Source: JBEBXQ01 sp040391535
GTDB lineage: Bacteria > Bacteroidota > Bacteroidia > Cytophagales > Spirosomataceae
Assembly (NCBI GenBank): GCA_040391535.1
Contig: JBEBXQ010000028.1
Span: 1-39,644, forward strand
Length of the DNA stretch: 39,644 bases
Reading direction: 5' to 3'
This document shows, piece by piece, positions 8,990 through 18,500 of the stretch. Position 1 is the first letter of the stretch. Each line of letters begins with the position of its first letter. The notes under the pieces are model-generated. The model saw only the letters and a program-made list of their open reading frames with translations. It was not told the DNA's origin and ran no database searches. Position numbers and translations under genes: made by a program.

Positions 8990-10486
8990 ATGAAATCAGC
9001 AATAAAAAAATATAGTAGCATGGCTTTGTCAGCGCTGTTGCTGGCCTTTGCTTCAGGTTGTGAAAACTATCTGGAAGAAGATACAACCGGGGTTTTATAT
9101 GGGGATAATGTGCTGGCTACACAGGCAGGCCTGGAAGCAGCTCTTACCGGCGCCTACCGTGGCCTCTCTGCACAGTGGAGTTACGGATTCATGCACCCGT
9201 CAGCCAACGCAGCTGTCCTCGGAGCAGATGACGTAACGACGCACCCGGCCAGCAACAAGGCCGACTGGCGGGAGTTTGACCAGTTTGCTGTCTCCACCAC
9301 CAACCAACGTTCCAATGCGGTTTATAATGGTTGTTACAAGGCCATTCAGGGAGCAAACAACGTGATTAACAATTATCATATAACGACCGGAACCGCTGCC
9401 ACGATTGATATTATTGTAGGTGAAGCACATTTTATCCGTGGATTTTCTTACTATTGGCTTACGCGTTTCTGGGGAAATATACCTCTGGTAACGTCCGGTG
9501 AATTTACGGAAGAGATGCTGACTATCGGTAAGTCGACTCCTGCCGAAGTGTATGAACTGATTCTGGAAGACCTGAAAATAGCAGAAGAAAAGCTGCCTGA
9601 CGTAAAGCGTGATCCCGGACGGCCCAATAAAGGTGCTGCCAAAGCATTTTTGGCTGATGTTTATCTGACTATGGCGGGCTGGCCTTTGAAACAGACAGAT
9701 AAGTATGCCCTTGCCGCCGCCAAAGCAAAGGAAGTGATTGATAACAGGGATGTATATGGTTTTCAGTTGTTGCCGACTTTTGCCGCTGTATTTGTCAATG
9801 ATCCCGCGGTAGTGGGAACAGCGGAGGCTGTTTTTCAGATCAACGGATTTTCAGGCGGCAGCGGAACCGGAAATGCTACGTATGGCAGTACTACCATGCC
9901 CGGCGAAGAGGGGGGCTGGGATGATATGTTTGCTGAGCTGAAATTCTTTGAGGAATTTCCTGAAGGTCCCAGGAAGGCAGCTACTTTCAGGACGGAGTTC
10001 GGGCTGGGAGGTGCAAAAATCCCCTGGCAGCAAAGTCTGACCAAGCATCCCTACTATCAGAAATGGTATATTAAGGATAATATTGTCACTTCCACAATTT
10101 CATTGCCCAGTGTAATGATGCGGTATGCCCATGTGCTGACCATTTATGCGGAAGCAAAAGCCCGGTCTGAAACAGGCCCCGATCAGGCGGCTTACGATGC
10201 CCTGAATCTGGTCAGGCTCAGAGGCAGGGTTGCGGGGACAAAAGCGCTGTCACCGGCTGACGGGCTTACGGCCGCAGAATTTGCAGCGGAGGTAATTCAG
10301 GAGCGCGCATGGGAATTTGCCTGTGAAAGGACCCGTTGGTTTGATCTGGTCAGACTGGAACTGGTGGAATGGGCCAACGCGCGGAAAGACCCCGGTGACC
10401 TGCAGCCTATCCGTGCCATTACCAAAGAAAGCTATTGGCTTCCATTGCCTTATACCGACACATCTATAAATCCCAACCTGAATTAA
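8990..10486 (+). CDS. SusD/RagB-family substrate-binding lipoprotein 1
   Basis: This 498-residue protein is the surface lid partner of the preceding SusC. A lipoprotein signal ends at ASGC, giving lipidated C24, followed by acidic residues (ENYLEED) consistent with surface export. Family features are the early EAALTGAYRGL helix, the TPR-like helical region including GEAHFIRGFSYYWLTRFWGNIPLV, and the C-terminal RAWEFACERTRWFDLVR and LPLPYTDTSINPNLN stretches typical of SusD. It binds glycan or other substrate at the cell surface and closes over SusC. It lies 14 bp after susC1 and is followed by the mutarotase-like gene, so all are probably one transcript. Confidence 0.95.
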   Translation: MKSAIKKYSSMALSALLLAFASGCENYLEEDTTGVLYGDNVLATQAGLEAALTGAYRGLSAQWSYGFMHPSANAAVLGADDVTTHPASNKADWREFDQFAVSTTNQRSNAVYNGCYKAIQGANNVINNYHITTGTAATIDIIVGEAHFIRGFSYYWLTRFWGNIPLVTSGEFTEEMLTIGKSTPAEVYELILEDLKIAEEKLPDVKRDPGRPNKGAAKAFLADVYLTMAGWPLKQTDKYALAAAKAKEVIDNRDVYGFQLLPTFAAVFVNDPAVVGTAEAVFQINGFSGGSGTGNATYGSTTMPGEEGGWDDMFAELKFFEEFPEGPRKAATFRTEFGLGGAKIPWQQSLTKHPYYQKWYIKDNIVTSTISLPSVMMRYAHVLTIYAEAKARSETGPDQAAYDALNLVRLRGRVAGTKALSPADGLTAAEFAAEVIQERAWEFACERTRWFDLVRLELVEWANARKDPGDLQPIRAITKESYWLPLPYTDTSINPNLN

Positions 10487-10541
10487 AGAAGCAGTAAAAC
10501 AGGAATTTGTTAAATTGTGCAGGAACTTAACAATCAATAAG

Positions 10542-11531
10542 ATGAGAAGGATATCTTTAGCGCATTATGTCGTGCTAATCTTTGTTTTTTGCTTTCTTAC
10601 CGGGCTCAGCGGAGCTTTCAATTCCGGTTTTCCTGCTGCAGAAATTACAAACGGACTCATCAAAGCGAAACTCTGGCTGCCCGATCATGAAAAAGGGTAT
10701 TACAGAGGCATCCGCTTTGACAGGTCCGGTGTGATCAGCAGCCTTGAATTTGACGGGCACCAGTATTTCGGACAATGGTTCACAAAACATGATCCCACGC
10801 ATCACGATGCGATTACGGGGCCGGTAGAAGAGTTTACCCCTTTGGGTTTTGAGGAGGCTGAAGCAGGTCAGGAATTTGTCAAAATTGGGGTAGGTACGCT
10901 GATCCGGTCAGATGATAAGGAGTATACATTCACCAAAATGTATGCAGTAAAAGATGCGGGAAAATGGACCACTTCTGTAAAAAAAGACCATGTTGTCTTT
11001 ACCCATATCCTGAAGGGTACTGATGGTTATGCGTATGAATATCAGAAAACCGTCAGACTGGCAGAAGGGCTACCCAAACTGATACTGGAGCATCGTCTGA
11101 AAAATACCGGGCAAAAACCTATTGGCACAAGTACTTATAATCACAATTTTCTTGTCATTGATCAGGAGCCGACCGGGCCGTTTATCCGTACTTCATTTGT
11201 GAAAGAGATTACAGCAGAAGGCCGCAATTTCGGCGAAATTATTTTTCCCAGAGGGAACCGGCTTACGTATGAAAGGAATCTGCAGAAGGGAGAAAATGTC
11301 TATACGGCGAATGTAACGGCAGCAGATAACAGTATTTTGCCTTACGATATAAAAATCGATAATACGAAAACAGGTGCCGGCGTAAGGATTTCGGGCGATA
11401 GGCCACTGGAGAAAATGGTTTTCTGGGCATGCAGCACAACTTCCTGCCCGGAGCCTTATATCCGGTTGTCGGTCAGTCCGGGAGAGGAAATAAGCTGGAA
11501 TATTGCCTATGAATTTTATGTGAATAAGTAA
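10542..11531 (+). CDS. Secreted galactose-mutarotase-fold-like protein
   Basis: From the ATG at 10542 this is 329 residues with a signal peptide (MRRISLAHYVVLIFVFCFLT, about 1-27). The frame extends upstream to 10515, but those nine residues would precede the signal peptide, so I chose the internal Met. The body is beta-rich (LPDHEKGYYRGIRFDRSG, GPVEEFTPLGFEEA, YNHNFLVID) and resembles uncharacterised periplasmic proteins with an aldose-1-epimerase/galactose-mutarotase-like fold; that relationship is from memory and moderate. If active, it could interconvert sugar anomers for the quinoprotein dehydrogenase encoded 89 bp downstream. Alternatively it may be a carbohydrate-binding protein without catalysis. 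Confidence 0.6.
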   Translation: MRRISLAHYVVLIFVFCFLTGLSGAFNSGFPAAEITNGLIKAKLWLPDHEKGYYRGIRFDRSGVISSLEFDGHQYFGQWFTKHDPTHHDAITGPVEEFTPLGFEEAEAGQEFVKIGVGTLIRSDDKEYTFTKMYAVKDAGKWTTSVKKDHVVFTHILKGTDGYAYEYQKTVRLAEGLPKLILEHRLKNTGQKPIGTSTYNHNFLVIDQEPTGPFIRTSFVKEITAEGRNFGEIIFPRGNRLTYERNLQKGENVYTANVTAADNSILPYDIKIDNTKTGAGVRISGDRPLEKMVFWACSTTSCPEPYIRLSVSPGEEISWNIAYEFYVNK

Positions 11532-11620
11532 TTGCCGGTCAGCTATGTAAATAAAGATGCTTTTTGATCCGCGTAAACGATACTACTTTTTCCATTCCTG
11601 AACCTAACCATCTGATCTGA

Positions 11621-13834
11621 ATGAAGAGAACAACAGTATTCATTTTATTAGGGCTTACCATTGTTGCTGCCGCCATGCTATATGTCATCTCCGGGTCGGG
11701 TACTTCTGATGAATCTGAAAACTGGCCCGCTTACGGAGGGAATAAAGCCGGAAGCCGGTATTCGGTACTGGATCAGATCAATCCGGATAACGTTCATCAG
11801 CTGCAGGTCGCCTGGGAATATGATACCGGAGAAAACAAAGACACGACCCGCAGGGGAATGGATATGCAATGCCAGCCCATCATTATTGACGGAATTCTGT
11901 ATGGCACCACCCCGCAGCTTAAACTCTTTGCAGCGGACGCGGCCACCGGGCGGGAAATCTGGAAATTTGATCCTTTTGCCGATCCTGAGATAAAGCCCAG
12001 GTATCATCCGGTAAGGGGACTGGTGTATTGGGCAGATGGCAATGACAAACGTATCCTCTATTCTGTAGGGGCCTCTCTGTATGCAATCAATGCAGCCAGT
12101 GGTAATCCCGTGGCCGCTTTTGGGAATAATGGAGCGGTTGATCTGCATGAAGGTCTGGGGACTATGGATGAGCTGGGGTATGATGTGAACACGTTTTCGA
12201 TCCGGTCAACTTCACCGGGAGTTGTTTATAAGGATCTGATCATCATGGGTTCTGCGGTATCAGAAGGCGGTGATGCTTTGCCCGGTCATATACGTGCATA
12301 CCATATCCGCACGGGAAAACTGGCCTGGGTATTCCGTACCATTCCTCATCCCGGCGAATTCGGGTATGAAACCTGGTCAGAAGACGCTTACCGTAAGCTG
12401 GGAGGAGCTAACTGCTGGGCAGGAATGGTACTGGATGAAAAAAGGGGAATGGTATTTCTCGGTACCGGATCTCCTTCCGTTGATTTTTACGGCGGGGCCA
12501 GGAAGGGACAGAATCTTTTTGCCAATTGTGTCATAGCACTTGATGCTGCCACCGGGGAACGCATCTGGCATTTTCAGACTGTGCATCATGATCTTTGGGA
12601 TCGTGACATTCCCTGTCCGCCTAACCTGCTGCAGGTAAAGCATAACGGCCGGTTAAGGGATGCGGTAGCCCAGGCTACCAAAGACGGGTATGTATTTGTT
12701 TTCGACAGAGATACCGGCGAGCCTTTGTTTCCGGTCAGTGAGGAACCGGTACCTGATGTGCCGGCACTTCCTGGAGAACATCCTTGGCCCACACAGCCCG
12801 TTCCTGAGAAACCCGCGCCTTTCGCCCTCCAGTCGCTTTCTGAAGAATATATTACAGACCGTACACCCGATGCCCGTGAGTATGTTTTAAAACGGTTCAG
12901 AAACAGCAGGTCAGCAGGGAAGAATATGCCTCCTTCCTTGCAGGGATCATTAATTTTTGGGATGGGCGGAGGAGCGGAGTGGGGCGGCGCGGCGGTAGAT
13001 CCTGAGGGTATATTTTATGTAAACGGGAATAACATGCTGTGGTGGCTTCAAATGCGGGATAATCCGGCATATTACACAGGAAATAAAGAATCGAGGGGAG
13101 CGACGTTGTTTAATGCGATGTGTTCGGCCTGTCATGAACGGAGCAGATCGGCCCCAGTAGCCGGACAGGCTTACCCTAATCTGGCCGATGTGGGGAAGCG
13201 GATTCCTGCCGGTGAAATAAAGAATATACTGATAAGCGGACGGGGGCGTATGCCTTCCTTTCAGCACGTGTCGGACAATGATCTGGATGAAATCGTAAAA
13301 TTCCTGTTAACCAGCGACCTTTCCGACACCGGCAGACAGACTGAAATAAACACCGCATCGTCAGAAGTAAAGGTTGCCGGGGGAGCGGACTTCCCTCATA
13401 TTCCTCCATATCTCAATAACGGGAATATTCAGTTTCGTGATCAGGATAATTATCCGGCCATCAAACCTCCATGGGGTACTTTGAATGCCATTGATCTCAA
13501 TACCGGTGAATACCGCTGGTCTGTTCCTTTGGGAGAATATCCTGACTTAGCGCTTCAGGGCCTGCCGCCAACCGGCACCGAAAACCATGGCGGACCGCTG
13601 GTTACGGCAGGCGGACTGTTGTTTATTGCGGCTACTTATGATCAGCACCTTCGCGCATTTGATGTCAAAACCGGAAAAGTAGTATGGAAATATAAACTTC
13701 CTGCGGGTGGTTTCGCAACTCCTGTAACCTATAAGGCAGGCGGCAAACAGTTCATTGCTATTGCAGCCGGCGGTACACGGTACGGACTGAAATCAGGGAG
13801 TAATTATATTGCATTTTCCTTGCCGTCTGACTAA
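11621..13834 (+). CDS. PQQ-dependent glucose-dehydrogenase-like quinoprotein with inserted cytochrome c domain
   Basis: This 737-residue protein has an N-terminal membrane segment (about 5-24) and a periplasm-facing PQQ beta-propeller. WPAYGGNKAGSRYSVLDQI (35-53) is like the membrane quinoprotein glucose dehydrogenase Gcd, and propeller repeats such as AADAATGREIWKF, ALDAATGERIWHF and AFDVKTGKVVWKY are clear. A cytochrome c module (about 488-568) interrupts the propeller: CSACH gives C501, C504 and H505, and M544 in GRGRMPSF is the likely axial ligand. Family members oxidise aldoses to aldonolactones or alcohols to aldehydes, passing electrons to PQQ and then heme or quinone. With three sugar-acid dehydratases nearby, aldose oxidation to aldonate is the likely role (inference). 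Neither PQQ synthesis genes nor an acceptor gene is present in the window. Confidence 0.88.
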   Translation: MKRTTVFILLGLTIVAAAMLYVISGSGTSDESENWPAYGGNKAGSRYSVLDQINPDNVHQLQVAWEYDTGENKDTTRRGMDMQCQPIIIDGILYGTTPQLKLFAADAATGREIWKFDPFADPEIKPRYHPVRGLVYWADGNDKRILYSVGASLYAINAASGNPVAAFGNNGAVDLHEGLGTMDELGYDVNTFSIRSTSPGVVYKDLIIMGSAVSEGGDALPGHIRAYHIRTGKLAWVFRTIPHPGEFGYETWSEDAYRKLGGANCWAGMVLDEKRGMVFLGTGSPSVDFYGGARKGQNLFANCVIALDAATGERIWHFQTVHHDLWDRDIPCPPNLLQVKHNGRLRDAVAQATKDGYVFVFDRDTGEPLFPVSEEPVPDVPALPGEHPWPTQPVPEKPAPFALQSLSEEYITDRTPDAREYVLKRFRNSRSAGKNMPPSLQGSLIFGMGGGAEWGGAAVDPEGIFYVNGNNMLWWLQMRDNPAYYTGNKESRGATLFNAMCSACHERSRSAPVAGQAYPNLADVGKRIPAGEIKNILISGRGRMPSFQHVSDNDLDEIVKFLLTSDLSDTGRQTEINTASSEVKVAGGADFPHIPPYLNNGNIQFRDQDNYPAIKPPWGTLNAIDLNTGEYRWSVPLGEYPDLALQGLPPTGTENHGGPLVTAGGLLFIAATYDQHLRAFDVKTGKVVWKYKLPAGGFATPVTYKAGGKQFIAIAAGGTRYGLKSGSNYIAFSLPSD

Positions 13835-13948
13835 TCATCTGCGGAATTTACAGAGGATCAGGCAGTATTGATAAATACCTCCTTACAGGCATCAGGGCTG
13901 CATTCTTTGTTTATTTATTATAAATATGAAAATAATTCCGGAAATATA

Positions 13949-13980
13949 TTTGTTTGCTTAAACGATTAACATTATATTTG
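13949..13980 (+). promoter_or_regulatory. Promoter of the dehydratase 1 - susC2 - susD2 operon
   Basis: TTTG at 13949-13952 and TATATTTG at 13973-13980 are spaced 20 bp, the same arrangement as the susC1 promoter. Seventeen bases around the -7 box (13966-13982) are identical to 5485-5501. The predicted leader to the ATG at 14183 is about 195 nt. Confidence 0.75.
13957..13970 (+). promoter_or_regulatory. LacI-type operator, site 2
   Basis: CTTAAACGATTAAC differs by one base from the reverse complement of operator 1. Its central CG sits at the same distance from the -7 box (9 bp from the G to the first T) as in the susC1 promoter, again between the two promoter boxes. Confidence 0.65.
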
Positions 13981-14137
13981 TTCAATTACTTCGATGAATA
14001 TGTCAATTATGATTTATTGTTTAACATAAGCAACCTTAATACTGCATACAATCGTAAACAGTAACCCGGAAAGTTAAAGTAAGAGGCCAGAATAGCGGTG
14101 TGCGCAATATTAAAACACGTGTATCAGTAGTTTTTGA

Positions 14138-14151
14138 GTTTAACGATTAAC
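14138..14151 (+). promoter_or_regulatory. LacI-type operator-like site 3
   Basis: GTTTAACGATTAAC differs at one position from GTTAAACGATTAAC. It lies about 170 bp downstream of operator 2 and 31 bp before the dehydratase 1 start, with no good promoter around it. It could be an auxiliary operator for looping or a transcription roadblock. Confidence 0.5.
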
Positions 14152-14182
14152 TGATTATTCCTAAACCTTATTTGGAACTGCC

Positions 14183-15424
14183 ATGCAAAGACGCAATTTC
14201 ATAAAGAAATCTTTGACAGGGACGGCCGGAATGTTTCTCATGCCCGGCCTTGCGATGTCAGCCCCACCGAAATTAAAAATTACCAGCATCCGATATTATG
14301 CTGCCCCTGGTTATAATAAACCTTTGTTTAATCAGGCCCGTGGTATTGTTGAAATTGTAACAGATGCCGGTATTACGGGAGTGGGAGAAGGCGGCACCAA
14401 AGATATGGTGGAACAATGCGCTCAGATGCTGATAGGGGAAAACCCCTTTCGTACAGAACACCTCTGGCAGTACCTTTACAGAAGTATGTTTTATCCGCCG
14501 GGAAGGGAAAAGCTTCATGGCATGGGTGCCATTGAGATGGCCTTGTGGGATATTAAAGGGAAAGCCCTGGATGTTCCGGTGTATGAATTGCTTGGCGGTG
14601 CTACCCGTGATTATATTGAATGTTACGCAACGGGTTTCCGCGATTCCAAAGCCACTACCGAAGAGGGCAGAGCAGAAGATTGCATTAAGGCGGGTTTACG
14701 CTGCTATCGTATAGGACCTACAGGGGGTAATGATCCGGATGTGCCGTTTGATTTTTATGAAAACGCACGTAAAACGATTGATTTCTGTAAAAGAATAGAT
14801 GCGGCAGTAGGCGGACAGGGGAACTGGGCTATTGACCTTCATACCCGTTTTGATACTACCGAAGCCATTAAAATTTGTGATGAACTTCAAAAACTTGAAC
14901 CCTACTTTATTGAAGATATCATACGTTCTGAAAATCCTGGCGTATACCGCACCATTAGAAATATGACCAAAGTACCGATTGCGGTAGGTGAGCAATTTGG
15001 TGACCGATGGGATACCAATGAACTGATAGAAGAACGATTAATTGATTATTCCCGGGTTACGCTTCCCAATACCGGCGGGATTACCGAACTGAAAAAAATT
15101 GCTACGTTGTGTGAAACTCATTATGTTGGGCTTATTCCGCACTTTACCGGTCCGTTATCAACAGCTGCCCTGGTGCATGTGCTGGGCTCGTCCAGTCCTA
15201 TGCGATGCATGATGGAGCTCGCAGGCGGGAAGCCCGAACAGCCTGTTTATTTCAATGATGATTATCTGCTGTTTAAAAACGGAAAGTTATATCTGAATCC
15301 TGCACCGGGCCTGGGTGTGAAATTTGATCCCAAAAAAGCCACGTTTATTATGGAGATTAAAGAAAATACCAGATATCCGCATCCCTATCTGAAAAGTCCG
15401 GACGGAGCGATACACAACTGGTAG
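14183..15424 (+). CDS. Tat-exported enolase-superfamily dehydratase 1
   Basis: This 413-residue protein of the mandelate-racemase/galactonate-dehydratase branch has a twin-arginine signal (QRRNFIKKS, hydrophobic stretch to about residue 24, cleavage near AMSA). N-terminal capping domain about 30-145; barrel follows (MALWDIKGKALDVPVYELLGG, 119-139). Metal ligands are D218 (in IDLH, with H220), E244 (FIED) and E270 (VGEQ); H320 (IPHFTG) is the expected general base or acid and E345 lies near the end of the barrel. The Asp usually paired with that His (QPD in galactonate dehydratase) is Asn here (N296, in LPN). Predicted role: dehydration of an aldonic acid to a 2-keto-3-deoxy acid in the periplasm; exact substrate unknown. 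It begins the operon with susC2 and susD2. Confidence 0.85.
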   Translation: MQRRNFIKKSLTGTAGMFLMPGLAMSAPPKLKITSIRYYAAPGYNKPLFNQARGIVEIVTDAGITGVGEGGTKDMVEQCAQMLIGENPFRTEHLWQYLYRSMFYPPGREKLHGMGAIEMALWDIKGKALDVPVYELLGGATRDYIECYATGFRDSKATTEEGRAEDCIKAGLRCYRIGPTGGNDPDVPFDFYENARKTIDFCKRIDAAVGGQGNWAIDLHTRFDTTEAIKICDELQKLEPYFIEDIIRSENPGVYRTIRNMTKVPIAVGEQFGDRWDTNELIEERLIDYSRVTLPNTGGITELKKIATLCETHYVGLIPHFTGPLSTAALVHVLGSSSPMRCMMELAGGKPEQPVYFNDDYLLFKNGKLYLNPAPGLGVKFDPKKATFIMEIKENTRYPHPYLKSPDGAIHNW

Positions 15425-15579
15425 CGTACCTACATAACAGAAAAACTAACGTATATCTAATGCCGTAAGGTGTTTGCAAGGGAGCATTGTGGCCCGTACA
15501 ATCTGAAGACCATTTTGAAATAGTACTTGAATCAGCATTTGAATTGTATTTAAAGTTTCATTCTTAATGGATTGTCTAC

Positions 15580-18500
15580 ATGAAAAACACTTTGATTCTG
15601 TGTATTCTCGCAATGGTATTGTGCAGCTATACCCTTGTCGCCCAGCACAGGGTTACCGGTAAGGTGACTAACGCAGGGAACCAACCCATTCCGGGGGTTA
15701 ATGTACTTATTAACGGAACTTCTGTCGGGACTGTGACCGATGAGGAAGGAAATTATGTGCTGAATGCCACTGGTGAATCATTAATTGTTTTTTCTTATAT
15801 CGGTTTTATTACCCGGCAGATCACGGTTGGTAACCGTTCTGTAATTGATGTGAAACTGGAAGAGGAAGAGCGGAATTTATCAGAAGTTGTGGTTACGGCA
15901 CTGGGTATCAAAAGAGAGGCCAAAACGCTGGGGTATGCCACGGCTTCTGTTGATGCCGACCAGATTGCCGTCAACCGCACACCCAATGTGCTGAGTACTT
16001 TGCAGGGAAAAATGGCCGGTGTAAATATTTCTTCCATGTCAACGGGCCCGGCCGGAACAGCGAAAATCCGGATCAGGGGGCAGTCGTCTTTCAGTGGACA
16101 GAATAATCCGCTGATTGTTATTAACGGCGTCCCGGTTGATAACTCCAATTATGCCCTGGGTGGGAATTATGTCAATAACCGGATTCAGAATAATTCAGAC
16201 GGAGGTGACGGAATGTCCAGTATCAACCCTGATGATATTGAGTCGATGACGGTGCTGAAAGGAGCTACTGCTGCGGCATTATATGGTTCCAGAGCCAAAG
16301 ACGGGGTGGTGATGATCACCACTAAAAGTAAAGGTTCCGGAAAAGGCTGGGGTGTTGATTATAACCTTAATTTCACCTCTGATACGCCGCTCGATTTTAC
16401 GGATTTTCAATATGAATACGGACAGGGTGAAGGTGGGGTAAGACCGACATCTGCCAACCCTACTTCGGGAGTATGGAGCTTTGGGGAAAAGTTTCAGCCG
16501 GGAATGCGACAGGTATTATTTGACGGAGAAGACTGGCCCTATGAGCCGGTTCGGAACCGGATCCGGAAATTTTATAATATAGGTACCAATTTTACCAATA
16601 CCGTTACAGTATCTAACAGCGGTGAAAACGGTGGTTTCAGCCTGTCTTTTGCCAATACCGACAATAAAAGTATTGTTCCTAATTCAAGATTTAACAGAAA
16701 AACGATTAACCTGGGATTTAACCAGAAGATCAATCAAAAGCTAACGGCAATGGGAAACCTGAATTATTCCCTGGAGGAAAATATCAATCCGCCCCAGGTT
16801 GACGCTCAGGATTTCGCGACAGCGACCGTTATTTATACCCTGGCCAATTCCATGCCCTTCGAAGCACTGGAAGCCAATCAGGTTCATCCGAATGGTAACG
16901 AATTTGTATTTTCCAGATTTCTGGTGCGTAATAATCCCTATTATTCAGTAAATTATCATAAGGAAAATGTGGATCGTAACCGTCTGTTCGGCAATATGGC
17001 TCTGAAATGGGATATTACCAAATGGTTGTATCTGCAGGGACGGGTGGCCCAGGACTATTATGTCAGAAACCATAATTATAATATACCCAATGGATATGCT
17101 CCGATTGCCCAGGCCCCTGCCGGTTATGTAAACGGAGGATTTGTGCAGGATGTCCGCAAATTCACGGAACGGAATATTGACTTCCTGCTAGGCGGAAACC
17201 ATACCTTTGGTGATTTCGGTGTAGATGTGACCCTGGGTGGTAATACCCGTTATGTGAAAATGGATTACAATAGTGTGGCTGTCCAGGATTTTGTACAGCC
17301 CGGCTTATATACGGTGATGAACGGTAGGGTCAAAAATCCTTTTTACAGCCTTTCCGAGAAGAAAATTAATTCATTATACGGAGCGGCTACATTTTCATAC
17401 AAAGAGTTCCTCTACCTCAACGTAACAGCACGTAATGATTGGTTCTCTACACTGGCACCTGATAACAGAAGCATTCTTTATCCATCCGTCACCGGTAGTT
17501 TTGTATTCTCTCAGGCTTTTTCAAATCTTCCGGAATGGCTGACTTTCGGGAAAATACGTGCCGCATATGCGCAGGTAGGTGACGATAATGTGTCGCCTTA
17601 TTCTAATGCGCTGTATTATGCCGTCAATAATAATAATGCGGTAACGCCCTCCGGTCAGCTGGTGCCTGTGGGAGGGATTAACGCTTCTTCGATCCCTAAC
17701 CGTAACCTGCGGCCGTTACGTGTGAAAGAATCAGAGGCAGGCATAGAGCTGAAATTATTTAAAAACCTGGTAGGCCTTGATCTGACCTATTATCACAAGA
17801 TAACGGAAGATCAGATCCTTGCGGCACAGGTTTCCGATGCGTCTTCGTATACAAGCAAACTGATCAATGTAGGAAGAAGTATGAACCAGGGCCTGGAAAT
17901 GCTGCTTACATTCAGTCCGGTCAGAAGTGACAACTTTAGCTGGGATATCAATTTTAATATTTCTTACAACACTTCTGAAGTTCTTAAGCTGGGCCTGGCT
18001 GAGAACGATACCATGATTACAGCCGGCGGGGGAAGTGGCAGGGTATTGCGCCAGCAGGTCGGTAAGCCTATCGGGCAGTTGTATACTTACTATTATCTGC
18101 GTGATGAACAAGGGCGGCAGGTATTTGATAAAGCAAGCGGACTGGCCCTTCGTGATGAAGAACTGCGTAATGTTGGTAATGCTTTACCGAAGTATTTCGG
18201 TGGGATTACCAATGCGTTTAATTACAAAGGAATCAGTTTATCGGCACTGATTGATTTTAAGCTGGGGCATAAGATCATTGCCGGACAAAATCAGAACTAT
18301 TTGCGGCATGGTTTACATAAAAGAACGCTTGTAGGCCGTGAAGAAGGGTTTGTGATCGGAGAAGGGGTGAATCCCGACGGAGAGATCAACCAGACCAAAG
18401 CATTGGTGCAGCCTTTCTATGAGCGGCCGAATGTGATCGGAGTCCATGAAGATATGGTTTTTAACGCCGGTTTCTGGAAATTGCGACAGTTGTCCTTAGG

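Larger units (their letters stand above)
13835..14182 (+). other. Regulatory gap upstream of dehydratase 1
   Basis: This AT-rich 348-bp gap has no gene. It holds a promoter with an overlapping LacI-type operator (13949-13980) and a second operator-like copy 31 bp before the next start codon (14138-14151). I see no convincing terminator after the quinoprotein gene, so read-through from the susC1 operon into the following genes is possible. Confidence 0.6.

Noticed and set aside
11573..11583. GTAAACGATAC, resembling half of the LacI operator, upstream of the quinoprotein gene
   Set aside because: Outer bases of the 14-mer do not match and no promoter boxes flank it.
16697..16710. AACGATTAAC match inside susC2
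   Set aside because: Lies in coding sequence (KTINLGF) and only part of the 14-mer matches; consistent with chance.
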